Made by a program: the position numbers and the translations under genes
Source: Spirodela intermedia
Taxonomy: Eukaryota > Streptophyta > Magnoliopsida > Alismatales > Araceae
Assembly (NCBI GenBank): GCA_902729315.2
Contig: LR746274.1
Location: 7,003,037 to 7,067,036 of the forward strand
Direction: 5' to 3'
Length of the DNA: 64,000 nucleotides
Notes under the pieces: model-generated
Database searches by the model: none
What the model was told of the DNA's origin: nothing
Seen by the model: the letters and a program-made list of their open reading frames with translations, nothing else
In this document: one piece after another, positions 52,599-64,000 of the stretch
How positions within the stretch are numbered: position 1 is the stretch's first letter
Layout: every line of letters begins with the position of its first letter

Positions 52599-52706
52599 TT
52601 CTATCCGTCTGCTTTGGCCTTGATTTTCAATTCCAGGCAATCTTCAAGAATCAGAAGCAACATTCATAAACATAGCTTCGAATAGCTGGTGGCATCATCA
52701 GGAATC
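52599..52706 (-). other. probable 5' UTR exon part of the GTPase gene
   Basis: On the minus strand TTTCCTTTGTAG precedes 52706 and is a good splice acceptor. From there to the start codon there is no in-frame need for coding. It implies a 5' UTR intron reaching toward 54.7 kb. Confidence 0.4.
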
Positions 52707-54749
52707 CTACAAAGGAAACAGTTATCAATGTCTCACAGTTGACATAAACAATCAGCCCATCTGAAAACTGTAGACAAAGTCTCATTTTGTGATCTGCTAT
52801 ACAGCTGCGATTTTGAAACACATCACCTCAGTTGAACAAAAGTGCCCGACATCAGACTATCCAAGACAATCAGATGTGTCCACGATGTTAAATACATTAG
52901 CCCTGCAGTAGTGCATAAGCAGTAATTTCTATTTTGAAAGTGTATAGTACGAAGTAATCATTAGTCACGAAAACAAGAACAAAGATATAGCCTCATGTAT
53001 ACAATCAGATCTCAAAGGTGAAGAGAAGCCCTCTATATAAGATATATTTCCTTTTCTTTAAGTAAAGCGTGCATGGTCATCACTAATTATGCAATCACAT
53101 CTTGAGAAAAAAGGGGAAATCTACTAAAACAAGATGGATGAGAAGAACAAATCCATGAGTATATACCTAATCAGCACACAGAAACAAAGACATCTCTCAA
53201 ATTGCACAAGGCTTAAGAGACTACGTTAGTGATTGCCCATTGTAGACAAGAGTAATCAGAGTCTTACTTTCATCTTTAGTATGCCTAATTTCCCATAAGT
53301 GAGAACGTAGTATGCCCATTAGCTTATTTAGCAGTATCAAGTCACTGAATCTTACCGATAAAAAATTCACATAAATCCCACACATGAAGAGACCCGTATA
53401 GAAGTAGAAAGCTTGCTATGAAATAAAGAAAGCATCTATAAATGACCAAATAAGATAGCCAAGAAACGAGCTAACACCTATTGCATGAAGATCCTTAAAA
53501 AAATGGAAAGGTAAAACTCAACTACGAAGATAAAATAGCATACTGATAACCACTTTTATCTATGGCAATGCTTTACATAGTGGCCCTTCCATCATCAAAT
53601 CAATACACCAATTCATGAGTGAATATTGTGATGAAACAAACTTCTGAGCACTAGATGAGGAGACAAACCACCTTATTATCCCTATAGTTATGCTACCCAG
53701 TAGATAGAAAGCAGAGAAAAGGTGGAAAATGAGTAGATTTGCACAGACAACCATAACAGGCACAAACGAGAGATTTTTCAGACTTGAAGGGTCCACAGAG
53801 ATATCCCAAACATTTTCCATATCCATTGAAAAAAGAATCATGGCTTGCCCTAAAGAAAAGCCTATTTCCAAATGGTTTAGCAACTTCAAACGGGACTTTG
53901 GCACTACTGGATTTATGGGGACCAATATGAAATGGTTCGAGCGATGGTGAAAAATATTGATGGCTAATTCAAAGTTTTATCACGGTATGAAATATCTGTT
54001 AGCCAATCTAGAGCAGGAATGTCAAGCTGTTTGCTCTCCAGGTTTCCTATTGTTTGAGATAGCCTGGACATACCTCAAATTACTCATAAGATAGACATCT
54101 TATTAATAATATAATGCTTGAATTATAGCTACTAGTTCCAGACCAGCGATGCTGAACAACCTCAATTCAAGATTGAATTCTAGCCAAATAAGCAAAAAGG
54201 GCCTTGAGGAAATAAAAGCAGAAGAAATATTGCCACCCTTCGACAAATAACAGATGCCAGAATACTAGCCAAGAGAAGAAAGAAGTGGAATCCAGATGCC
54301 CCAAGACCTAAAGCGACAGAAAATATATTCATGCCCGGTAACTAATGAGAGAAACGGTCGGAGAAAATAGAGAAAGAATTATAAGAAAAGACTAACCTGC
54401 TTCTCTTTGATGCCCTTATGTAGAAACGCAGAAAATAACTCTTCCTTCTCTGCATGCGCCCTTCATTAACCCATGAGAGGACCTTCAGTTGTCGTGATTC
54501 AGGAAAATAATATATTTCACAATAAGCAAGAAGCTCAGAGAGAGGTGGATCTTGGGAGATGGGACATCTAAAAGGTCACAAAGAGAAGGCAGGTCACCCC
54601 ATAGAGACCACAGGCACGATCATCGGGCTCTTCATGTTGCAAACGTCGAGCTGTAGAGATTCGGATCGACACAGACAGAGATCCACAGATGTAGACAGAG
54701 AGGGAATGGGATTTATAGGAGAGCGAACGGGAAAAGAGGGAGATCATAC

Positions 54750-54900
54750 CTGATGCACCCACGAGGGGGGTGGACGGGTGGGCGACTGCGGACAGAGAAT
54801 GGCTACTCTACGTGGAGGAGGTCCAGTTTGGGATCTGCGAATCGGAAAGCTAGGAGGAGGTCCCCAAGATTAAAATTAGACAGAAAAAGTCCTCCTAATC
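54750..54900 (-). other. candidate first non-coding exon of the GTPase gene
   Basis: A CpG-richer island on the minus strand ends in CATCAG followed by GTATGA, a plausible donor at 54750, about 2.0 kb upstream of the acceptor at 52706. The upper limit is a guess and no transcript evidence is available. The 2-kb stretch between would be a leader intron with no other gene seen. Confidence 0.3.
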
Positions 54901-57794
54901 ATGGGGCCGATCTGAGACCGAACACCTGAGGTCTCCCGATCCTGACTGTGAAGGGACCCGGCCCAGAACCCTCCCGCCCCCCGAACCCAGATGGAAGAAT
55001 ACGTCTTCACCCAGTGGCCGTAATCAAATTTTGGTCCCCTGTACCTCATCATCTTCATCGTATTCTTAAATCAAATCTGATTACCTAAACCAAAGAAACC
55101 TCCCCTCTCTCTCTTGTCACATGGACAATTGTAGAATCAAATGAAGGAATTATTATCAAAAATCCTTTTTTTGTTTCACCTATTCTAAATTTCGTTGGAA
55201 TGATTTGGCATAGGTTGTCAGGAACTAGTAGATTTATGGACAAGTCCCCTGTTTCTTTACATTAGGTTCTTGAAAACCGTCTTGACGTTTTGACTTTTTC
55301 ACTTTGGGTTGGCCTCAAAGAATATTCTTCAAATTACTTGACTTTGATATAGAGTATTGTGTTGGTTTTTCTTAAAGGCAATGATGCCCTTGGTAGAATG
55401 ACAAGTTGGTGCGTTTGTTCAAAAGTAAGGATTGCTAACAATATTTAGGAAATTGTAAGCTTAGGGATCAGTCCCACATCATTTTACGATAGGATCTTGA
55501 AAACCATTAAAAAATTAAGATTTTGTCCCGTGGGTTTAGGTCAAAGAATATTCAAAAAAATATTTTTGGCTTAAGAGTATTTGTTATTTTCTTTAGGATA
55601 ATGAAGACCTTGGTAGAATGATACAATTAGAAAACAGTTAACAATATTTGTCTTTAAGGCAAGAAATTTTATATATTATTTCAATAAGTTCGTTAATATG
55701 CTAACAAAACAAAACTTATTTTAAATATTTCAAGATTTTTTTTAACAAAACAAACTTATTTTAAACATTTCGTGAATAGCATTTGTTAGTTCGCAAAAGC
55801 CATGTACTTTGAAAATCATATGCATTGAAAAATAGTCAATAATCCTTAAAAAATATGTCATTTTTGCTTAATGTAAATAAAAGGGGAGACATATAGAGCA
55901 GGTATAGAGGGAGAGGGATGGTCAAGAAGGAGAGCCACAGACGGATGAATCGTGGAGAGAGAAAGAGGGGGAGCGGGGGGTGGGGTTAGGGATGATGCTA
56001 CTCCTTGAGAAAGGGCAAAGAGTGGTGGGGCATAAAAAGGGAGAGAGGGGCTTGGTTGAGATATTTTGGAGAATGATTATCCCTTATCAATCGTGGGTAC
56101 AAAGATCGAACTCCACTTTGAGTTGGCACGAGTTTGAAGGAGGCAAGACAAACTTGTTAGAATTTGAATTAGGGCAATTCTATCTTTTGTCCCTAGGTGG
56201 TCACCCTAACCCCATGTAATAAGAGGTGGCGACTACCATTGTAATTGTGAAGAAAGACCAGCAATGTTCCCCCAAGTTAAAAGTGGTCCGATCTTCAACA
56301 AGTGGTATTATAACTCAGTGGAGAGCAACGCGAAATGGGTAGCGGACCGCAAGTGTGGGAGCTCTGGCGCCCAAATCTGGTGCACAAGCAACTAGGCAAT
56401 ATACTTCACTAAATCAAAGACAATACGGATCCTAAGCTGGGAGAACACCTTTGTATGCGCCTTCAATTGAAATCAAAAGAAATGTAAAGTCAATGTATGA
56501 ATGAACTTGGGTGTTGTCTGTTGTCGGTTCTACAAAGGCCGAAGTAGAAGCAACTTAAACATAATGTTATACAAGAGAAAGGTAAAATTGAGAAATTGTC
56601 CTTTCTGTCTATGAATTAGTTTCGTTTTCTCCATAAAGATTGTATAAGAGGATAGCACATTTTAAGATCAGTTTCCTCTCTCCCTCTTTCTATTTTCCTC
56701 CATTTTGGCATCATTGAAATTGAGTATTGCTGTCCTGTCTGATAGCGAAGTTGATGAGTAAACAAACCTCGCACAATAGATAGGCGTGCCTAGATTGTCT
56801 CTAACATTAAATCTAGCTCATGAAAAATATATTTCAGAGTGGGATTAGTTTTATGATGTGCCTATGTGCATGGGTTCAATGAATAAATGAGAAAAATTGT
56901 ATTAAAGTGATTGAAAGCTATTGAATGTCTTCTTCTGCATGTCTAACACATCATAATGAACATTCACACGTCATATGCGAATCATAGTCTTTTTTCCTGC
57001 ATCTTCTAGTTATTTTGTACGTGGTATATACCTAGGGAATCGTTGTCTTCTCCATGCACATCCTTTTCTACTTCCTTTCAGTCAATTATTTACTCAATGT
57101 TTTGTACACAGAAGCAAAGAAAATGGTGATATATTTCATGACGTGTGGGACAGTTGCTTCTCCGTTTGTCTCAATTCTCATAGAGCCAACAAGAGCGACA
57201 GTTGCAGCGGTTCAAGGTGGTCATGATATACTTTTTATCTCGTATAATAATTCCTTGAATAATTATCTAAGGTACCTTTAAACTCTTCAATAACACCACT
57301 TCGGGTGGAACTATGCCTTTTAAACACGATCAAAATTTCTTGTTGTTGGAACAAAATTTTCATATACCATGAGAAAAGAAGATATGTATGGCTTTTTATA
57401 GCATGATATAACGAAGGCATTGTAATGCAGAGTCTAAGAACATGAGACTTCCTCTACAGTTACCTGCCCCATCAAAGCTGTCAAAGAATATCTCATCTCG
57501 ACAGCGAGTAGCTGAATTTTTAGTGCAATCTAAACATTTAAGTGCCTTTTGGGATGCTGCCACTAACAAAACGCATAGTTATCTAAATAATGCATGTAGG
57601 AAGTGACGTTGTGAATATTTTTGATATACTTTTGAAAAGGAACGTCATTCCCTATATACTTTTTTAAGGTATATGGGTTCAGCATAATAAGGTCCAAACC
57701 TACCCTCTCCATTCCAATGCTTCTTCTGAATCAACTATTCCATTATTTATCCTTCTAGTTGCTGAACAGATCATCGCCATATTTTTCAAACACT
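54901..57794. other. intergenic between the GTPase gene and the second saposin-B gene
   Basis: Holds the imperfect tandem at 55236-55652 and a degraded stretch near 56300 (GTGGTATTATAACTC) that faintly resembles an initiator-Met primer site of Copia elements. Chance frames at 55980 and 57054 have no known domain. Confidence 0.4.
55236..55652. repeat. imperfect tandem duplication, about 200-bp units
   Basis: Units 55236-55448 and 55465-55652 share, in order, the blocks TTCTTGAAAACC / ATCTTGAAAACC, TCAAAGAATATTC, CCTTGGTAGAATGA and TAACAATATTT. They differ at many sites, so the duplication is old. Confidence 0.7.
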
Positions 57795-60700
57795 ATGAGA
57801 AACACAATAGTCTCTGCAATTCTACTTCTATCACTACTCCATGATGCAGAAGGAAAGAATGGCTCCTTAATGGGATCCAAGGGTAAGCGCTGCGAACCAT
57901 CTTGTTTGCTTCCTCGTTGCCTTAAGTTTCTTAATTTTTTTCATCCCGGGATGCCTCTGTGATAGTTTCCAGTAAAGATCGGTTCTATTCTTTGAGTTGG
58001 GGGCTGTCATACATGGAGTCCAATCAGATACAACTAGTTATTATATACTTTTCTACCAGAATAAAGGTGCGAACTGACAATAATGAACTTCACTCCAGCA
58101 CATAATTCGACCTAGAACTGCGTGAAAATTTTTCAAAGGCTTCTTGTTTCGATGGTGCTAATGTTTGATCAAGGCTAATCTCGCTTTACCCTTCCTGGTT
58201 GGTTTCTGGCGTTTTAGCTGTATCTGATATAGCAGGAAGAGTGGTCATTAAATAACCTGAACAACACCTTTTCAATTTTCCATTTCGATCATACATGTTC
58301 TTCAATAACTTGGGTATTCACCAGATACGGTAATTAAAATTCTAACAAAATTGACTTCCCTTGTTTACTCATTTGTTTATTTTTTGTCATATGATTGCCT
58401 GGAATTTATTCTTAACTAAAAAAAATCACTAGGAAAATTTCAAGTTCTTTACTTGTATAGAGTGAATGTTTTAGTCCTTTATTTCGGACTCCTGTGAGAG
58501 AAAAATTCGAAAGCTGTGCTTAAATGGAGTCTTTAAGCAAGGGAGGCTACTTCATGAACCTTCAAAATCATTTTCTGCACTTATGTACCAGAGAGCAAAG
58601 GCATTCAAATAACTGTTTAATTTTCTCATAAACAACACCATTTCATTAAAATAAGAATCATATAGTTTTATGAACAGGAATCCTCATCAAGGTTCCTTTA
58701 ATTAATGTCCAAGCAAGAAAGTTTCTTCCAACGAGAGTAACTAAAAAATGTTTATGAAACGTCGCATCTCCAGCTTTTGTTAAATAATCATAAAAGGATA
58801 ATTTGAATCACATGTCAGGCCTAGTGACATTTTTTATGAACTACTCTTTAGGCAAGTGGTAATTCCCATTTCCATATTGAAGTTCATAATTTAGCGAATA
58901 TCCTGCCAAACAAGTTTAGTACTTTTTATGAAAGGGTCTCTCTAATGAAAAAGATTATCAAATCAAACAAATAAGGAAATGACGTATGGCACGTTTTCAA
59001 GATCAGACATTGACATATAATCGCGTGAATTATTAAAGTTAAATGGAAAATCTGAGTCTGAAAAATTTACAACGTTGAGTTAAAATGCCTCTAATGAGTT
59101 AAATATCAGTGAACTTTCAAAGTAGCCATTGGGTTGAGTGTGATCATCAGAGTGCTATTTTTAATTTTAAATTAAAATTGATGAAAAATTTTCAGCCTGA
59201 TTTCTGAGGTAATCAAGAGTGAATTTTCAATGTGTTCATCCTTTGAGTAATTTGACGCGAGATTTTATGTTACATGGTCCTGTTGTTCTGAATTCAAGCC
59301 CGACATACTGTATCTCAAGAGGTTGCTATAGCTTTAGAAAGGGACTGCCAGATTCCCTTTGAGATTGGTGGAAAGGTACCCATTCTTATCTAAATTTTCC
59401 TTCTTAATTATTCATAAATTTTTCTTTTCTTAAATTCAAAAATCATAATAATATTGCATAAGTCATGTATTTAATGCCATATATCTCTTTCTCGATACAT
59501 CATACTAGTGAACTTGAACCTACACACAAATACACAATAGAAAGACTGATTATGATAGATTTTCATAAAAGAAATATCTGTGAAGTGGGCATGTGTTAAA
59601 TCTTTTCTCCAAGTAAAAGATATCCTTATATTTTTAGTAAAACAAAACTCTGATTTAATTCATAAACCCATATAAACTGCCCGACTATTATCATTTACCT
59701 GAACTAAAGTTATTTGAACCCATAATATGGTACGACGATATTTTTGAAAGGAATATCTACCTGTCTCCTCTGGCGTGGCCCTCATCCCGACCCGGTAAGC
59801 CCTCTTCCCCCTTGTCCTTTTGTTGTGTATACGGCTGTCGTGTTCCCTCCCCATTCATTGGACATTCTTCTCCCTCCAGCATACACCCACCATGCCTCTT
59901 GCCAGCCAGCCTTACCCTTCCCTGGTGCACCTTCTGGCACCCTCCGGTGCATCATCATCTCGCAACCCACTGCAGTCCCCTCTCCTTCTCTCATAATGGG
60001 TTTTGTCTCCTCACAAAACTGGACAGTAGAACAGATGTCAAACATATGTGTTGGGGATATCACTTGGTACACCAACAATGGGAGTTATCAATAAATCAAT
60101 AACTTGGCAGAGATCAAGACGAAAAAACTATTGATTATGTTTATCAAAATGCATATGAGAGTTCATATATTGTTAAGAACTTTTTATGTAAATTTAATCA
60201 AAGGATTATTAGTTTTTAATATATTAATGGACATAGAGTCAATTGATAGCTTCCATGCTAATCTATAACATAATAACTTTTTAAAAAACAAATTTAAAGT
60301 TTTGGATAGAGAAACTCGTATAATTTAGAGAAACTGTCACTTTGTTTTGGAGGATTAACATTTTTGGAGAAACTTTAGTAAGAACTGCTAGTGCATAAAA
60401 TCCCAGTTTTCATTGAAGATGCATGGGAACAATGTCGTTATGATATCAAATCTTGATACAACCTCTTGGCTTCACTCTTACCCTAATTTCCCATCATGTC
60501 ATGATGTCATCCTAAAGAAAGCTCTTGAAAATTGTCTAATGATTAACGTTATTAATATTATATTATCAAAAGTTGTACATGTTTTTCGTCAAGTTAATTC
60601 CTTTTCAGCATTGGTTAATTAAAGCAGATAAATAAACTAGAAACTAGAGGATACGGAGACATAAAGCTTTATTAGTTCTTGATGAGATGCTGCACAGACT

Positions 60701-61979
60701 GAGGTTGAGATCCAATTTGTCCATCAGCAGACACCTTGTTCCTTAGAAAACTGGAGGATTCGTATTGCTCTACTTTTGGTATGGCAACGCTTATACCATA
60801 TCTAGAGGAAGTTCAAGTCATAATGAAGAACCCTTTAAGAGTCAAAATATAACTTCACAATTTTTTATGACTTATTGTTGTCTTGTCAAGCTTTCGTGTG
60901 ATATACATTGATGGAAACTAATCCTTAGTAAAAACTATGGGGTCAAAGGTTATTAGATTCTCGATTCAGCATATCATTTACAATTTTGTAAATGATAGGT
61001 TGACTATTGAGTCAAGTATCAGTAGTCTGGATTATTTTACAGTGGAACCAAGATGTTGACCAGCCCTAGAACATCTGCTAAGACCATTGCCTACTCTAAT
61101 ATCCATCAAGTATTAAGTTTAACTCTATGAAGGTGTTTATCAACTTAAAATCTATAAATGGTTCTAATGCAGGTTAGCATTTTAAAATATTTTTTAGCAA
61201 GAAGTTGGACAAAATTAAAAGTAAAAAGTAAAGGTAAAATCTGTAAAGCATTGGGACAGATTTTGAATTTCCTATTTTAGGTGTTGACAAGATACATATT
61301 CACCCAACAAATCTTTATGAATTATATTTTATATTCTTTTACTTCGGAAAATTTGCATTGTGGATATTTTCTCTTGTGATTTTACTTATATGCGAATCAA
61401 TATTTGATCTGTATCTTGATAGCAGACATTTTCATAGAACTTTTGGTAGCATGCATAAAGTTCAGATCATTTCTCTCTACTTATTAACAACATTTTTCTC
61501 CTTTTCAGTTAAACGAGGATGAAAATTGCATTTTTTGCCATGTCCTTGTGCGACAAGTACGTAGCACATTACGAAGCCCAGTTAAGCAGGTGCTTGTTGC
61601 AGCTTGTTTATATTCTTTGAAGTGTTGTGTGGGACCTTCTATTGTATTGACTTTAATCTATTCCATGTATAGTTCGTAATGATCAAACTACTGAGGGGAG
61701 CATGTGAAATAATTGGAAATTATTTCTATCCAACATCACTGAAGAAAAGGAACATTCGGGTGGTAAGGCATCTTCTATGTAGATCACATAAATAAAAGTA
61801 TTTGATTCAAATTATGAGTAAAACGTCTAAAGAAAATATTGTCTACTTTGCAGTGTAAGAGAGCGGTATCTGAATATGGCCCTATGTTAATGACAACCAC
61901 TCTAAGAGTGCTGAAGATCTATGATGTGTGTCATGATATGAATGTATGCAAAGGACTTTGCATCAGGGAGGCTTATTGA
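57795..61979 (+). CDS. saposin B-type domain protein, secreted (paralog 2)
   Basis: Five exons: 57795-57882, 59299-59375, 61509-61589, 61673-61762 and 61854-61979. All are GT-AG, with 153 residues in one unbroken frame. Residues 1-20 are a signal peptide (core IVSAILLLSLL). The saposin B domain has cysteines 62, 65, 93, 113, 138 and 144 (spacing x2, x27, x19, x24, x5), with CIFCHVL and CKRAVSEYGPML as signatures. An N-glycosylation sequon NGS lies at 22. Intron positions and phases equal those of the gene at 43751-45360: phase 1 after exon 1, then phase 0 before the Leu that opens the domain, phase 0 after a Gln, and phase 0 before the fourth Cys. Exon 3 is 27 codons in both. Exon 4 is 11 codons longer here, which lengthens the C3-C4 gap. 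The start was chosen as the first ATG giving a signal peptide. A lipid-binding role is inferred from the fold only. Confidence 0.83.
59750..60030. other. pyrimidine-rich block in an intron of the second saposin-B gene
   Basis: A C/T- and GC-rich patch within the 2.1-kb intron between its second and third exons, unlike the AT-rich sequence around it. Open frames on both strands overlap and show no domain. It may be a small insertion, but I see no termini. Confidence 0.35.
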
Positions 61980-64000
61980 AATCAATGAATTGTGCTTGAT
62001 AAATAGATTTTAAATTTATATCCATTGAACATGTCTGAACATGACAAAGTTTAGTATGAATACACACCAATCCATCCAAGAAGTAGGAAAATTCCAATGT
62101 TCTTTGTGAATGTTGATATACAACTCATAATCTATATGGACATAGGGACAGTTTCCTTTACGAAAACATTAGATAATTTTCATTTTTCAAATAATAACAT
62201 GATACGAATAGTACATTGGCTGACCGACTGGATGATAGGCTGACGATGCTCCCGCATGGAATACTTCTGAGAGATTTAATAAAAACACAGAAATCTAAAT
62301 CTGATAGCTCTATTATTTTCTCCAGCTATGTGGATTTCATTGTAACAGTAAGGACTTTCATGGATCTCTCAAATATATTCTTCCTAGTTCCTGCACAATA
62401 TTTGCCGAAAACCATTTTCAGATCGGTCATAGAATTATGTACAATTCTAAAATATAAATATATGTTAATTTGGGTTCAGTTTTTGTTTTATGAGAAAATT
62501 AAAATTAGCCTACGTAAATAAGTCTGGATGTTTTACAAATTTTTCATTAGAAAACTGATAATATATCATAAATGAACTGTCATTAAGATTTTATAACTGG
62601 AACCGTATGTTAACATTTGACTTCTCCTTTCTGAAAGTCATTTGGATAGGCTAACTAAAACTTGTCACCAATAAGATTGTACTCAATTCTTTTTAACTTT
62701 AGGTAGAGACTATATCTCTGACCTATGAAAATCGTACACTATAAAAGCTAATCATAAATATCTTAAACTTCGATTTACAGTTTAGTGATATAGGTGCCTA
62801 ATAACATTGGTTAATGGGTTATCAATAAGTGGTTGATACATGGATACATTGTTTATAAATTTTTTGATTCGAATTATGGAGTGAGTCTTGATAGTAGATT
62901 AGAAAATGTTGGAACTTGGGTCAGCCCTTGTACTCTCAGAGTTCTATTTTAGTGATATTTGCAAATCATTTTCTCAAGACTTTGGTCTAGAATGTTCAGT
63001 GATCGATCCTTGTCATAAAAAAGAGGGGCTGAAATATTCAATCAGAGTTTTCAAATATTGCGGCACAGGGAAAACAAAAAGAATAAATCAAACCATGTAA
63101 CCAAATTGAAGAAAGAGCATAATTATTGTAAATTTAGGTAGTAAAGATGTTGAAGTTTAATGTAGTTAGAAGAGCGTTGGAAATAAATGATACTGGTCTG
63201 GAGCATGCCGTTTCTCAAACTTGGAGGGAATGCTGGAGCTTTTTTTTTCCTTGTGCTTGAGCTAGTTGAAACAACTGAACGTCATTTCGTTTTATTGACC
63301 AATAAATTCTTCAACTTGTTGGTTTTCGTCTATGTTCCTCCCACACTTTGGCAACGGTGTGACAATGACAGTGCCTAGTGAAATGATTGTCATATCATCG
63401 AAGGAAAAACCTTCATTTTATATTAGTCCAAAAGAGACCACTGCCCTTCCCACCGCTTCGAGACCCCGGAACGTCATTCCCCGCAGTTTCCTCCTTTACA
63501 CGCCTCCCCACAAAATCTGTAGATCTGCGTATCTGCAGCAGTCCGGGGGTTCATTGTGGTCTGGCTAAGAGACTGTTCCGGTCGTTCCTCTGGCTTGAAA
63601 AGAATGAACGTCAATCTTTGATACTATAATTCAGACGTTATAATTATTTTTATTGATATCAAATGCGTCACAAACTTTACCTGAATCTTAGTCCTAGTCA
63701 ATTATAAACCACCAACATATAATATAAGAAAATGTCTGTTATGTGATTATGATTGGTAGTCTCGACATGTGGTTGAACTTGGAAGTCTCAACACTAGTTC
63801 TAGAGGAGAGACGAAAAGGGAAAATGCATTCACCAGAATATCTCAGAAATGTCTCGACACTTTAATTTAGATGGCAGCTTCTTTAATTTTTTAACGTGAA
63901 AATCAGAATCAGTAGATATGGAGGAACAAACCTTTAAAAGGATATAATTTTGATGATGAATACACATCCATTAGCATGCTTTTGTGTAAATAAATGTGTA
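61980..64000. other. 3' flank, no gene supported
   Basis: AT-rich apart from a GC-richer patch at about 63440-63590. Small frames (62216-62521, 62906-63100, 63332-63568) show no family match. The patch could be a 5' exon of a gene beyond the window edge, but nothing here proves it. Confidence 0.4.

Noticed and set aside
56250-56400. Possible Copia primer site (GTGGTATTATAACTC) and LTR end
   Set aside because: Too many mismatches to the initiator-Met complement and no matching LTR pair or target duplication seen.
57054-57281. 75-codon frame ending in a CGTVASPFVSILIEP-type stretch before the second saposin-B gene
   Set aside because: It looked like a membrane segment, but no family match and no junction in frame with the following exon.
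63332-63629. Overlapping frames in the GC-richer patch near the right edge
   Set aside because: Two frames open at once, no domain and no splice context within the window.

Overview
The window is nuclear DNA of a flowering plant. It shows spliced genes with GT-AG introns, plant-type products (a RALF peptide hormone precursor, a plastid/mitochondrial-like HINT protein, MTHFR exons, saposin-B proteins, an ARFRP1 GTPase) and LTR retrotransposons of plant lineages. The species cannot be fixed from the sequence alone.

Left part (1 to about 27 kb) is transposon-rich and holds no intact host gene that I can support. It contains one degenerate Athila/Tat-type Ty3 element (2883-12592; both LTRs, target duplication GTCCC). 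It also has four solo LTRs of a single 1.6-1.7 kb family, each with its own 5-bp target duplication: A 458-2148, B 13650-15345, C 15614-17221, D 23971-25609. A fifth, GC-rich solo LTR lies at 18068-20102 (target duplication GAATG). A separate gag remnant sits at 22.8-23.2 kb. Most of these insertions lie in a segment (12593 to about 21960) that is a diverged copy of 33112-36330, the DNA just upstream of the HINT gene.

Middle (27.4-33 kb): a four-exon fragment of a methylenetetrahydrofolate reductase gene (minus strand) with good splice sites but lacking its catalytic N-terminal part and ending at a premature stop; a non-coding cassette present three times around a RALF-like gene at 30426-30755; and a GC-rich stretch without a recognisable gene.

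Right part (33-64 kb) is gene-bearing: a six-exon HINT-family gene (36408-41660, +), a five-exon saposin-B gene (43751-45360, -), a six-coding-exon ARFRP1-type small GTPase (46670-52598, -) and a second five-exon saposin-B gene (57795-61979, +). I rebuilt these exons by hand; every junction keeps frame. The two saposin-B genes share intron positions and phases and look like diverged local paralogs. The genes have unrelated housekeeping or secretory roles, so no joint pathway is evident beyond the paralogous pair. No CRISPR array, rRNA gene or convincing tRNA gene was seen.
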